From Archivesica marissinica (lineage: Eukaryota; Mollusca; Bivalvia; Venerida; Vesicomyidae), in assembly GCA_014843695.1 (NCBI GenBank), contig CM026390.1, forward strand, positions 52,294,121-52,358,120: 64,000 nt of DNA, written 5' to 3'. A program made the position numbers and the translations under genes. A model generated the notes under the pieces. That model had not been told where the DNA came from and searched no databases. It worked only from the letters and a program-made list of their open reading frames with translations. Numbering within the stretch: position 1 is the stretch's first letter; the number at the start of each line of letters is the position of its first letter. Positions 10,901 through 23,378 of the stretch are shown one piece after another.

Positions 10901-12745
10901 GTGGACAATGATGACATTTAGCATGGCTCCACTGAAAATGGAAAATGATGATATTTAGGGTGGCTCCACTGAAACAGAGGACAATGATGACATTTAGGGT
11001 GGCTCCCCTGAAACAGTGGACAATAATGACATTTAGCATGGCTCCACTGAATAGTGGGCAATGATGACATTTAGCATGGCTCCACTGAATAGTGGACAAT
11101 GATGACATTTAGGGTGGCTCCACTGAACTAGTGGACAATGATGACATTTAGGGTGGCTCCCCTGAAACAGTGGACAATGATGACATTTAGCATGGCTCCC
11201 CTGATACAGTGGACAATGCTGACATTTAGGGTGGCTCCACTGAAACAGTGGACACTGATGACATTTAGAGTGGCTCCACTGAAACAGTGGACACTGATTA
11301 CATTTAGGGTGGCTCCCCCGAAACAGTAGACAATGATGACATTTAGCATGGCTCCACTGAAACAATGGACAATGATGACATTTAGGGTGGCTCCCCTGAA
11401 ACAGTGGACAATGATGATATTTAGGGTGGCTCCCCTGAAATAGTGGACAATGATGACATTTAGGGTGGCTCCCCTGAAACAGTGGACAATGATGACATTT
11501 AGCATGGCTCCCCTGATACAGTGGACAATGCTGACATTTAGGGTGGCTCCACTGAAACAGTGGACACTGATGACATTTAGAGTGGCTCCACTGAAACAGT
11601 GGACACTGATTACATTTAGGGTGGCTCCCCCGAAACAGTAGACAATGATGACATTTAGCATGGCTCCACTGAAACAATGGACAATGATGACATTTAGGGT
11701 GGCTCCCCTGAAACAGTGGACAATGATGATATTTAGGGTGGCTCCCCTGAAATAGTGGACAATGATGACATTTAGGGTGGCTCCCCTGAAACAGTGGACA
11801 ATGATGACATTTAGCATGGCTCCCCTGATACAGTGGACAATGCTGACATTTAGGGTGGCTCCACTGAAACAGTGGACACTGATGACATTTAGGGTGGCTC
11901 CACTGAAACAGTGGACAATGATGACATTTAGGGTGGCTCCACTGAAACAGCAGACAATGATGACATTTAGGGTGGCTCCACTGAAACAGTGGACAATGAT
12001 GACATTTAGGGTGGCTCCCTGAAACAGGGAAATGATGATATTTAGGGTGGCTCCCCTGAAACAGTGGAAAATGATGATATTTAGGGTGGCTCCACTGAAA
12101 CAGTGGACAATGATGACATTTAGCATGGCTCCACTGAAACAGTGGACAATGATGACATTTAGCATGGCTCCCCTGAAACAGTGGACAATGATGACATTTA
12201 GCATGGCTCCCCTGAAACAGTGGACAATGATGACATTTAGGGTGGCTTCCCTGAAACAGTGGACAATGATGATATTTAGGGTGGCTCCCCTGAAACAGTG
12301 GACAATGATGATATTTAGGCTGGCTCCCCTGAAACAGTGGACAATGATGACATTTAGCATGGCTCCCCTGAAACAGTGGACAATGATGACATTTAGGGTG
12401 GCTCCCCTGAAACAGTGGACAATGATGATATTTAGGGTAGCTCCACTGAAACAGTGGACAATGATGACATTTAGGGTGGCTCCACTGAAACAGTGGACAA
12501 TGATGACATTTAGGATGGCTCCACTCAAACAGTGGAATGATGACATTTAGGGTGGCTCCACTAAACAGTGGGCAATGATGACATTTAGGGTGGCTTCCCT
12601 GAAACAGTGGACAATGATGACATTTAGCATGGCTCCCCTGAAACAGTGGGAAATGGTGATATTTAGGGTGGCTACACTGAAACAGTGGACAATGATGATA
12701 ATTTAGGGTGACTCCACTGAAACAGTGGACCATGATGAAATTGGG
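7990..12745. repeat. 39-bp satellite-like array, ~120 units, with higher-order repeats
   Basis: Unit contains ATGATGACATTTAGGGTGGC and the palindrome CCACTGAAACAGTGG. Variants swap GGGTGGC for GCATGGC, CCACTG for CCCCTG and AACAGTGG for ATAGTGG. Higher-order copies: an 8-unit block (312 bp) three times at about 11138-12022, and a roughly 544-bp block at about 9920-10463 repeated at 10464-11007 in part. Because 39 is divisible by three, both strands show long open frames (up to 626 codons minus); these are by-products. Confidence 0.98.
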
Positions 12746-12798
12746 TCGATTACCAGGAGTCGTTAAGCAGAAGAACTCATGCTGAACGATTCTGTATA

Positions 12799-13192
12799 CA
12801 ATTGTGAATCCTACTGATGAAGAGCACACCCTGTATGGTACATTGATAAACAGACAATTGTGAATCCTACTGATGAAAAGCACACCCTGTATGGTACATT
12901 GATAAACAGACAATTGTGAATCCTACTGATGAAAAGCACATCCTGTATGGTACATTGATAAACAGACAATTGTGAATCCTACTGATGAAGAGCACACCCT
13001 GTATGGTACATTGATAAACAGACAATTGTGAATCCTACTGATGAAAAGGACACCCTGTATGGTACATTGATAAACAGACAATTGTGAATCCTACTGATGA
13101 AAAGCACATCCTGTATGGTACATTGATAAACAGACAATTGTGAATCCTACTGATGAAAAACACACCCTGTATGGTACATTGATAAACAGACA
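12799..13192. repeat. 56-bp minisatellite, 7 units
   Basis: Unit contains CAATTGTGAATCCTACTGAT and CCTGTATGGTACATTGATAA. Units differ mainly in AAGAGCACACC, AAAAGCACATC and AAAAGGACACC variants. Confidence 0.96.
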
Positions 13193-13620
13193 AGCAGAGG
13201 TACAATAACAATAGTATAATAGATGGGCATGCACAATAATGGTGTGTCAAGCTATATTCAGACTTGGATAAACATTTTGAAAGGAATACCACCATGCAGT
13301 CCTATAGGCAATATATATACAACAATTACCTTAACACCCTAACTCTCATCTTGATACCAGACAGATCTACCCTAATTGCCAATTTATCACCTAATTTCAA
13401 AGCTCAGTATTATGTCTGTGACTCTTATCTCTCACAAATGTTCACACTTATCAAATAACTACAACAAGATGGCCAAGGGGACCTTGTATCTTATCTGTAA
13501 GTTAGTGGAAATGGCATATCTGCCAAGAAATCAAGCTGTCATCAACATATAACTTCTGTCATAGTTTCAATAAAATTGGGTCAAAAATAAAAGAGTTGCT
13601 ACAGTGTTAACAACCTAAAG

Positions 13621-13836
13621 TCTGTCACACACACACACACCCATAGAACCTGTCACACCCACCCATACATAGAACCTGTCACACCCACCCGTAGAACTTG
13701 TCACACCCATCCGTACATAGAACCTGTCACACCCACCCGTAGAACCTGTTATACCCACCCGTAAAACTTGTCACACCCACCCGTAGAACCTGTCACACCC
13801 ACCAATACATAAAACTTGTCACACCCACCCATACTT
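13621..13836. repeat. Short irregular minisatellite (22-27 bp)
   Basis: About nine units built on ACCTGTCACACCCACCCGTA, with an optional CATA insertion and a starting CA-dinucleotide tract at 13627-13642. Confidence 0.9.
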
Positions 13837-13896
13837 AATGAGAAAGTTGTGACTTGATAGTGAAACACATAAACAGTTGTATTTGAAAGAATGTTT

Positions 13897-14149
13897 AAGG
13901 TTAAACTTTATTTATCTTAACGATTGCGAAACAAGCTGTAACAACTTATATTAATCACTCTCGTTGGCACGGATGACAGCGTATTTGTGGTCGGTCATTC
14001 GTGTGGGAGGAAATCGCAGTACTCGGACAAAACCCACCTGGCCGAACTGGCGACCACTGTACCATCTCACATAATTCCCAGTCCGAGGATCGAACCCGGA
14101 TTGCAATGGTGAGAAGCGAGCGTGCTAACCACTGTGCTAATCGGACAGC
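13897..14149 (-). mobile_element. SINE family A copy (tRNA-derived)
   Basis: Minus-strand copy with A box TTAGCACAGTGG, B box GGGTTCGATCCTC and the common body (CCTCCCACACGAATG) and tail (TAAATAAAGTTTAACC). A 4-bp GGTC duplication at 13991-13998 separates it from copy 2206-2457. Confidence 0.88.
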
Positions 14150-14327
14150 AATGTTTGAAATGTCGCGCCAACATTAATGACGTTCTATAATCTGTAATTG
14201 TCGCTTGTTACGTCAGTATTTTTTATTATCAATTTAAGATATGCACATAACATAATAAATTCTTATTGTTCACAATCTCAGACAATAAGATTTATAAAAG
14301 GATACCCTTCTCTTATTTGAGGATATG

Positions 14328-14606
14328 TTAGCCACTAAAACATTGATAGCCACTAAAACATTGATAGCCACCTAAAACATGGATATCCACCTAAAACATT
14401 GATAGCCACTAAAACATTGATAGCCACCTAAAACATGGATAGCCACCTAAAACATTGATAGCCACTAAAACATTGATAGCCACCTAAAACATGATAGCCA
14501 CTAAAACATTGATAGCCACCTAAAGCATTGATAGCCACTAAAACATGGATAGCCACCTAAAACATTGATAGCCACTAAAACATTGATAGCCACCTAAAAC
14601 ACTTAG
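14328..14606. repeat. 18-20-bp tandem array
   Basis: About fourteen units of TTGATAGCCACCTAAAACA or TTGATAGCCACTAAAACA, continuous with the following 61-bp array, whose unit contains GGATAGCCACCTAAAACAC. The short repeat appears to be the ancestral or parallel form of part of the long repeat. Confidence 0.93.
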
Positions 14607-16765
14607 GAATAAAGAGATACACTAGAGTGGTGGACCCTATGCTTGGATAGCCACCTAAAACACGTAGGAATAAAGAGATACACTAGAGTGGTGGACCCTA
14701 TGCTTGGATAGCCACCTAAAACACACGTAGGAATAAAGAGATACACTAGAGTGGTGGACCCTATGCTTGGATAGCCACCTAAAACACGTAGGAATAAAGA
14801 GATACACTAGAGTGGTGGACCGTATGCTTGGATAGCCACCTAAAACACTTAGGAATAAAGAGATACACTAGAGTGGTGGACCCTATGCTTGGATAGCCAC
14901 CTAAAACACACGTAGGAATAAAGAGATACACTAGAGTGGTGGACCCTATGCTTGGATAGCCACCAAAACACGTGGAATAAAGAGATACACTAGAGTGGTG
15001 GACCGTATGCTTGGATAGCCACCTAAAACACGTAGGAATAAAGAGATACACTAGAGTGGTGGACCCTATGCTTGGATAGCCACCTAAAACACACGTAGGA
15101 ATAAAGAGATACACTAGAGTGGTGGACCCTATGCTTGGATAGCCACCTAAAACACGTAGGAATAAAGAGATACACTAGAGTGGTGGACCGTATGCTTGGA
15201 TAGCCACCTAAAACACTTAGGAATAAAGAGATACACTAGAGTGGTGGACCCTATGCTTGGATAGCCACCTAAAACACGTAGGAATAAAGAGATACACTAG
15301 AGTGGTGGGCCCTATACTTGGATAGCCACCTAAAACACTTAGGAATAAAGAGATACACTAGAGTGGTGGGCCCTATGCATGGATATCCACCTAAAACATG
15401 TAGGAATAAAGAGATACACTAGAGTGGTGGGCCCTATGCATGGATAGCCACCTAAAACACGTAGGAATAAAGAGATACACTAGAGTGGTGGGCCCTATAC
15501 TTGGATAGCCACCTAAAACACTTAGGAATAAAGAGATACACTAGAGTGGTGGACCCTATGCTTGGATAGCCACCTAAAACACTTAGGAATAAAGAGATAC
15601 ACTAGAGTGGTGGACCCTATGCATGGATAGCCACCTAAAACACGTAGGAATAAAGAGATACACTAGAGTGGTGGACCCTATGCTTGGATAGCCACCTAAA
15701 ACACGTAGGAATAAAGAGATACACTAGAGTGGTGGACCCTATGCTTGGATAGCCACCTAAAACACGTAGGAATAAAGAGATACACTAGAGTGGTGGACCG
15801 TATGCTTGGATAGCCACCTAAAACACTTAGGAATAAAGAGATACACTAGAGTGGTGGACCCTATGCATGGATAGCCACCTAAAACACGTAGGAATAAAGA
15901 GATACACTAGAGTGGTGGACCCTATGCTTGGATAGCCACCTAAAACATTAGGAATAAAGAGATACACTAGAGTGGTGGACCCTATGCTTGGATAGCCACC
16001 TAAAACACGTAGGAATAAAGAGATACACTAGAGTGGTGGCCCTATGCTTGGATAGCCACCTAAAACACGTAGGAATAAAGAGATACACTAGAGTGGTGGG
16101 CCCTATGCATGGATAGCCACCTAATTGGTGAGTACACTAGAGTGTGGGCCCTATGCATGGATAGCCACTAAACACGTAGGATAAAGAGATACACTAGAGT
16201 GGTGGGCCCTATACTTGGATAGCCACCTAAAACACTTAGGAATAAAGAGATACACTAGAGAGGTGGACCCTATGCTTGGATAGCCACCTAAAACACTTAG
16301 GAATAAAGAGATACACTAGAGTGGTGGACCCTATGCATGGATAGCCACCTAAAACATGTAGGAATAAAGAGATACACTAGAGTGGTGGGCCCTATGCATG
16401 GATAGCCACCTAAAACACGTAGGAATAAAGAGATACACTAGAGTGGTGGGCCCTATACTTGGATAGCCACCTAAAACACTTAGGAATAAAGAGATACACT
16501 AGAGTGGTGGACCCTATGCTTGGATAGCCACCTAAAACACTTAGGAATAAAGAGATACACTAGAGTGGTGGACCCTATGCATGGATAGCCACCTAAAACA
16601 CGTAGGAATAAAGAGATACACTAGAGTGGTGGACCCTATGCTTGGATAGCCACCTAAAACACTTAGGAATAAAGAGATACACTAGAGTGGTGGACCCTAT
16701 GCTTGGATAGCCATCTAAAACACTTAGGAATAAAGAGATACACTAGAGTGGTGGACCCTATGCTC
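14600..16765. repeat. 61-bp minisatellite, ~35 units
   Basis: Unit contains GGAATAAAGAGATACACTAG, AGTGGTGGACCCTATGCTTG and GATAGCCACCTAAAACAC. Variants: CACTTAGG/CACGTAGG/CACACGTAGG, GACC/GGCC and GCTTGG/GCATGG/ACTTGG. One badly damaged pair of units lies at about 16118-16190. The array stops at ...CCCTATGCTCCGCG, about 50 bp before a SINE. Confidence 0.97.
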
Positions 16766-16813
16766 CGCGTAAATCCCACATATAATCACCAGTATAAAAT
16801 GTCAATTGCACTC

Positions 16814-17045
16814 GTGGAAGTCATGATAGCGCAATGGATGCGCGTTTGCTTCAGGTGTGAAATGTCCGAAGTTCGAGCCCCACTGGAGCCGTTACGATTG
16901 TGCCCTTAGGCAAGGCATTTAAATTCCACGTTGCCTCTTCTCTCTCCCTAGTGGCGATGGATTCCATCAGGAATGAGGTCTCGAGAGTGATTTATATAAG
17001 TTGAAATAACTTGTTTCGCAATCAAGCTAATTATTATTATTTTAT
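16814..17045 (+). mobile_element. SINE family B copy (tRNA-derived)
   Basis: Plus-oriented: A-box-like ATAGCGCAATGGATGCGCG, B-box-like AGTTCGAGCCCC, then GATTGTGCCCTTAGGCAAGG, GATGGATTCCATCAGGAATG and a tail with AACTTGTTTCGCAATC and TTATTATTATTTTATTATTT. Best preserved plus copy in the window. Confidence 0.88.
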
Positions 17046-18060
17046 TATTTATTTATCCACCATAACTTGTTGAATATCTTATTTTGATATAGTACATCAT
17101 TGAATAAAAACACTTATTGGTCTTAATCAGAAATGGTATAGAAACTATTTTTCGGGTTATGTGTAGATTTTTAAAATTCGGATAGCTACCTGAATTGCTC
17201 ATACACCTTATAACAGTTTTGGTGGAAATATTCTCCCAATGATTTGTTTGTTTATATTCATCTGCTGGACAAGTCACGTGACAGTTGCATCAGGCTACTG
17301 ATACATGCAACAGAATACTATTGAACAAGGCTTCAGCGAAATTAGCCTTGAACTATATAAATATTTTAAATACAGATGTAAATGGACAAATACGCCGAGC
17401 ATAGGAATACGCCGAGCATAGGTTCCACCACTCTATACCCGTTGTTCTCTAAATGGACAACTAAGTATCCATTTGCTTGCTCAGATCAGGGAACAATACC
17501 TCACCTCAAAAACGTTCGCTCAGGTGAGCTAATAAAAATTTGGAAATAAATAGGTATAGTATTTCATATTAATCAGGCAAGTGTTTTCAAATTACAGCTT
17601 CATGGTGGTTACATGGTGTTTAGAGATTATAGCAGGTGATAATCTCTAAACCAAAGCTATTGGAACTGCTAGACATTGAAAATTCCAGTGGTTAGTACCA
17701 TGAAATACCATAGAGCTATAACTATCAAACTGAAGTAACACATAGTGTAAGCCAATCTGTATAAACTGTCAAAATAGTTGGCAAATATAATGCGATTATG
17801 AAAAGAACACACTTTCAGGTTATTGAGTGCAGATAAAACAGATTACTTAAACTTTCTTTTAAAATAAGATAGAACATGCATAAGTAACTGTACCCTCTTT
17901 TGTGCTTTGCAAGCAGACAAGAACAAATCTAATTACCAAATAAAAAAACATGCTCAGTATTAAATATATCTATTTAATAGAAATTACCAATTTGAGTGTG
18001 TATCAACATGGTTGGTTAATGTTTGTTGGTTTATGTGATTTAGCTTAGCACCAACAGCTT
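17046..18060. other. Gene-free stretch with a stray inverted piece of the 61-bp unit
   Basis: AT-rich. At 17396-17432 there is a TACGCCGAGCATAGG duplication followed by TTCCACCACTCTA. This is the reverse complement of the GAGTGGTGGACCCTATGCT core of the 61-bp array, with one mismatch. No exon signals. Confidence 0.5.
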
Positions 18061-18061
18061 A

Positions 18062-18300
18062 GATCATAATTATGGCACCTTTCCAGGTATCATTGGTAGA
18101 GGACGAGCCCGGGTGCACTCCGGGCAGTATTTCAGGCATGGATGGGCGGGTACATGTGTAGAACCACCAACCTTCTGCAAACAAGCTGGATAGCTTTCTC
18201 AACGTCCTCAGTGGGATTAAAACCTACAGCAGTGAGAAGCAAGTGATTTGAAGTCAAGGACCATAACCACTTGGCCATACAAGTTGAAGTTTCCAAATTT
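18062..18300 (-). mobile_element. tRNA-like dispersed repeat (family E, diverged)
   Basis: Minus-strand reading gives TGGCCAAGTGGTTATGGTCC (an A-box-like tRNA-Leu/Ser type head) followed by TTGACTTCAAATCACTTGC, then a body with GGTTTTAATCCCACTGAGGA and AGGTTGGTGGTTCTACAC. I take it for a diverged tRNA-derived SINE; its ORF is not supported as a gene. Confidence 0.55.
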
Positions 18301-18360
18301 AGTTCATAACTAACAAACATGCAGTCTTCTAAATCCATGACTACTTCTACATTTCTAAAA

Positions 18361-18682
18361 TGGTGTTCAGAAAACGTCCACTTCCATAAAAGTGCATGTG
18401 TCAGAAAACGTCCACTTCCATAAAAGTGCATGTGTCAGAAAACGTCCACTTCCATAAAAGTGCATGTGTCAGAAAACGTCCACTTCCATAAAAGTGCATG
18501 TGTCAGAAAACGTCCACTTCCATAAAAGTGCATGTGTCAGAAAACGTCCACTTCCATAAAAGTGCATGTGTCAGAAAACGTCCACTTCCATAAAAGTGCA
18601 TGTGTCAGAAAACGTCCACTTCCATAAAAGTGCATGTGTCAGAAAACGTCCACTTCCATAAAAGTGCATGTGTCAGAAAATC
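18361..18682. repeat. 34-bp minisatellite, ~9 units
   Basis: Almost perfect units containing AAAACGTCCACTTCCATAAA and GTGCATGTGTCAG. Identity between units suggests recent expansion. Confidence 0.97.
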
Positions 18683-18744
18683 TGTTTTAAAATATCTGCA
18701 AGACGTAACTACGTAACTATTTCAATCCCATTTTGTCAAATCAT

Positions 18745-19412
18745 TAAATAACTGTGTGGTCTATAATGTATATATCTATATCGATGGCATGCTCTTAAAT
18801 AACTGTGTGGTCTATAATGTATGTATCTATATCGATGACATGCTCTTAAATAACTGTGTGGTCTATAATGTATGTATCTATATCGATGGCATGCTCTTAA
18901 ATAACTGTGTGGTCTATAATGTATGTATCTATATCGATGGCATGCTCTTAAATAACTGTGTGGTCTATAATGTATGTATCTATATCGATGGCATGCTCTT
19001 AAATAACTGTGTGGTCTATAATGTATGTATCTATATCGATGGCATGCTCTTAAATAACTGTGTGGTCTATAATGTATGTATCTATATCGATGACATGCTC
19101 TTAAATAACTGTGTGGTCTATAATGTATGTATCTATATCGATGACATGCTCTTAAATAACTGTGTGGTCTATAATGTATGTATCTATATCGATGGCATGC
19201 TCTTAAATAACTGTGTGGTCTATAATGTATGTATCTATATCGATGGCATGCTCTTAAATAACTGTGTGGTCTATAATGTATGTATCTATATCGATGGCAT
19301 GCTCTTAAATAATTGTGTGGTCTATAATGTATGTATCTATATCGATGACAATTGCTCTTAAATAACTGTGTGGTCTATAATGTATATATCTATATCAATG
19401 ACATGCTCTTAA
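18745..19412. repeat. 51-bp minisatellite, ~13 units
   Basis: Unit contains AAATAACTGTGTGGTCTATA and ATCTATATCGATGGCATGCT. GATGGC and GATGAC variants alternate in runs. 51 is divisible by three, which explains the 201-codon open frame across it. Confidence 0.97.
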
Positions 19413-19889
19413 AATGATCAATGCCATTTAAGTTTCCAATTCAAAATATGGGTGTACGATTACTTTAGGTGGAGACTTGCCGTAGACCCTTGCTTAAGTT
19501 AACGATCAAATTTCTGTCGTTATATATCAATATGACAAACATCTCAAGTAATCGATCAAATCTTGCAATCTACCATTTTTTATATGAACAAAAACACTTG
19601 AAATTATGGATCAAATATCTCAAAAGGATTTGTGGTTTTGACAGATTCATAAAAATTCAGATCACAATCTTTCATTATCCGTGGCAGTACAGAGTATACA
19701 AAAGCATGGATACATTAGTTGTACCACAGTGTGACCCAGAAATCACTAAGAATTACATATAGACACAAACATTATAGGACGTTATCATGATATACCAATC
19801 ATCTAACAATTAGATGATCCTCTACATTAAATTGCTTCAAAATAATCGAACAATATTTGAGGATTGTAGTACACAGGACTAGAGTTATA
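19413..19889. other. Gene-free AT-rich stretch
   Basis: Contains a 97-codon open frame on the plus strand (19469-19762) without recognisable family motifs; I see no splice or codon evidence that it is real. Confidence 0.35.
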
Positions 19890-22560
19890 GGCTGATTGGG
19901 GAGAAATAGTCTCCATGATCCGTGTCACTTCTCCCTGCAGGTATCGGCTGATTGGGGAGAAATAGTCTCCATGGCCCATCTCACTTCTCCCTGCAGGACT
20001 AGAGTTATAGGCTGATTAGGGAGAAATAGTCTCCATGGCCCGTCTCACTTATCCCTGCAGGTATAGGCTGATTGGGGAGAAATAGTCTCCATGACCCATG
20101 TCACTTCTCCCTGCAGGTATAGGCTGATTGGGGAGAAATAGTCTCCATGACCCGTGTCACTTCTCCCTGCCAGGCCGGAGCTGATTGGGGAGAAATAGTC
20201 TCCATGGCCCGTGTCACTTCTCCCTGCAGGTATAGGCTGATTGGGGAGAAATAGTCTCCATGACCCATGTCACTTCTCCCTGCAGGTATAGGCTGATTGG
20301 GGAGAAATAGTCTCCATGACCCGTGTAACTTCTCTCTGCAGGGTCAGAGCTGATTGGGGAGAAATAGTCTCCATGGCCCGTGTCACTTCTCCCTGCAGGT
20401 ATAGGCTGATTGGGGAGAAATAGTCTCCATGACCCGTCTCACATCTCTCTGCAGGACCGGTGCTGATTGGGGAGATATAGTCTCCATGATCCGTGTCACT
20501 TCTCCCTGCAGGACCGGTGCTGATTGGGGAGAAATAGTCTCCATGATCCGTGTCACTTCTCCCTGCAGGACCGGTGCTGATTGGGGAGAAATAGTCTCCA
20601 TGATCCGTGTCACTTCTCCCTGCAGGACTAGAGTTATAGGCTGATTGGGGAGAAATAGTCTCCATGATCCGTGTCACTTCTCCCTGCAGGACCGGTGCTG
20701 ATTGGGGAGAAATAGTCTCCATGATCCGTGTCACTTCTCCCTGCAGGACCGGTGCTGATTGGGGAGAAATAGTCTCCATGATCCGTGTCACTTCTCCCTG
20801 CAGGACTAGAGTTATAGGCTGATTGGGGAGAAATAGTCTCCATGATCGTGTCACTTCTCCCTGCAGGGCTGGGGCTGATTGGGGAGAAATAGTCTCCATG
20901 ATCCGTGTCACTTCTCCCTGCAGGGCTGGGGCTGATTGGGGAGAAATAGTCTCCATGACCCGTGTCACTTCTCCCTGCAGGTATAGGCTGATTGGGGAGA
21001 AATAGTCTCCATGACCCATGTCACTTCTCCCTGCAGGTATAGGCTGATTGGGGAGAAATAGTCTCCATGGCCCGTGTCACTTCTCCCTGCAGGTATAGGC
21101 TGATTGGGGAGAAATAGTCTCCATGACCCGTCTCACTTCTCCCTGCAGGGCCGGGGCTGATTGGGGAGAAATAGTCTCCATGGCCCGTCTCACTTCTCCC
21201 TGCAGGGCCGGAGCTGATTGGGGAGAAATAGTCTCCATGACCCGTCTCACTTCTCCCTGCAGGGCCGGAGCTAGTGGGGAGAAATAGTCTCCATGACCCG
21301 TCTCACTTCTCCCTGCAGGGCCGGAGCTAGTGGGGAGAAATAGTCTCCATGACCCGTCTCACTTCTCCCTGCAGGGCCGGAGCTGATTGGGGAGAAATAG
21401 TCTCCATGACACATCTCACTTCTCCCTGCAGGGCCGGAGCTAGTGGGGAGAAATAGTCTACATGACCCGTCTCACTTCTCCCTGCAGGGCCGGAGCTAGT
21501 GGGGAGAAATAGTCTACATGACCCGTCTCACTTCTCCCTGCAGGGCCAGAGCTAGTGGGGAGAAAGTCTACATGACCCATCTCACTTCTCCCTGCAGGGC
21601 CGGAGCTAGTGGGGAGAAATCGTCTACATGACCCGTCTCACTTCTCCCTGCAGGGCCGGAGCTAGTGGGGAGAAATAGTCTCCATGACCCGTCTCACTTC
21701 TCCCTGCAGGGCCGGGGCTAGTGGGGAGAAATAGTCTCCATGACCCATCTCACTTCTCCCTGCAGGGCTGGAGCTAGTGGGGAGAAATAGTCTCCATGAC
21801 CCGTCTCACTTCTCCCTGCAGGGCCGGTGCTAGTGGGGAGAAATAGTCTCCATGACCCGTCTCACTTCTCCCTGCAGGGCTGGAGCTAGTGGGGAGAAAT
21901 AGTCTCCATGACCCGTCTCACTTCTCCCTGCAGGGCTGGAGCTAGTGGGGAGAAATAGTCTCCATGACCCGTCTCACTTCTCCCTGCAGGGCTGGAACTA
22001 GTGGGGAGAAATAGTCTCCATGACCCGTCTCACTTCTCCCTGCAGGGCTGGAGCTAGTGGGGAGAAATAGTCTCCATGGCCCGTCTCACTTCTCCCTGCA
22101 AGGCTGGAGCTAGTGGGGAGAAATAGTCTCCATGACCCGTCTCACTTCTCCCTGCAGGGCTGGAGCTAGTGGGGAGAAATAGTCTCCATGACCCGTCTCA
22201 CTTCTCCCTGCAGGGCTGGAGCTAGTGGGGAGAAATAGTCTCCATGACCCGTCTCACTTCTCCCTGCAGGCCTGGAGCTCGAGGGTTCTTTGGGAGAAAT
22301 AATCTCCCTAGATGGTTGTTTGGGAGAAATAGTCTCCATGGCCCATCTCATTTCTCGCTGCAGGGCTGGTGGCACTAGAGATTTCAGAGAAATAGTCTCG
22401 AGTGAGTTTGGGAGGGAGTCTTCCTGCAGGGCCGGTGCTAGAGTGAGTTTGGGAGAAATCATCTCCCTGATGGGCCGGTGCTAGAGTGAACTCGGGAGAA
22501 ATAGTTCCCTGCAGGGCCAGGGTTTTGAGAGAAATAATCTTCATGACATGTCTCACTTCT
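19890..22560. repeat. ~56-bp minisatellite, ~48 units
   Basis: Unit contains GGGGAGAAATAGTCTCCATG, whose GGAGA-AATAG-TCTCC is a small hairpin, and CACTTCTCCCTGCAGG, which resembles a 3' splice site on the plus strand. Left half uses GCTGATTGGGG; right half (after about 21260) uses GCTAGTGGGG. The right edge (22260-22560) degenerates stepwise. Indels of the spacer between CTGCAG and GCTGATT give 52-64-bp units. Confidence 0.96.
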
Positions 22561-22564
22561 CCCT

Positions 22565-23378
22565 GTTTGGGGATGCACATTTGTACCAAATATAATTCCA
22601 TCCATAAATATTGGAGATATTGCTCAGGCTATTTTCCTGTGCCATGATATTAACTTATCACATTGGCTGGGTTTGGAGGTACTCAAATCAAGCTCCAGTG
22701 ATATGATTGGTTCAATTTGAGGGAGGGACCGAGTTCAACCAATCAGATTAGATAAGACTTTAGATTTGAGAAAAGGTTTATGACCTCCAGGGAATGCCTA
22801 ATGAGAATCATGTGACTTAGACATGTTCAAGAAATCATCTCTCAAACTACAATACCATAGACCCCATGTGGTTCTAGGGGCATACAGATAATTCAGATTT
22901 GGCACTGTATGCTAGTATGTGGCACTAATAGGTCTAACCACTTTTACTGCATCTCAGCAATAGCTGCAGGTGTGCAAGTTTGGGTTCAATCCATAAAATG
23001 AGCTATGAAACAAGAAGTATTAGTCTTGCTTAATTGGAGCAGTGTAGGGTTTATTCCAGAGTGAAAAAAGGGCAGTATGGGTCAGAAAAGAGGCAGTGTG
23101 TATTTTGAGCAATTTTGCCAATTAATATTGATCTAAGAGGCAGTAAGGCAGTATATATTGGTGAAAAGTGTGGGGGGGGGAAGTCTACATTATATAGGTC
23201 TCCCACCAGAGGACACTCACCTGTTGAGGTTTATATAAATTTAAAAAAATGTTTTTAATTTAAAAAAAAAAAATTAAAAAGGCAAAAAGGGTTGGGCTAA
23301 AATAGTACAGGCCGCCCTACCATTCTGCTCTAGAAACACCCTACCGTGTAATCTAAACTGTATAGTGACCAATTATAA
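22565..23378. other. Gene-free stretch
   Basis: No exon found. Contains a G8 run at 23172-23179 and A/T-rich runs at 23240-23280. A GTGAGT on the minus strand at about 23215 is preceded by AT-rich non-coding sequence and was not accepted as a donor. Confidence 0.4.

Noticed and set aside
11033..12913. A 626-codon minus-strand open frame (and many others of 100-470 codons between 8 and 13 kb)
   Set aside because: The repeat unit is 39 bp, a multiple of three, so frames stay open on both strands; no start context, domain or splice evidence. Treated as a by-product of the array.
18756..19361. 201-codon repeat protein on the plus strand
   Set aside because: 51-bp array; no signal of coding selection.
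23205..23225. Minus-strand GTGAGT as a caskin donor
   Set aside because: The preceding sequence is A/T-rich and non-coding, with no ankyrin residues.
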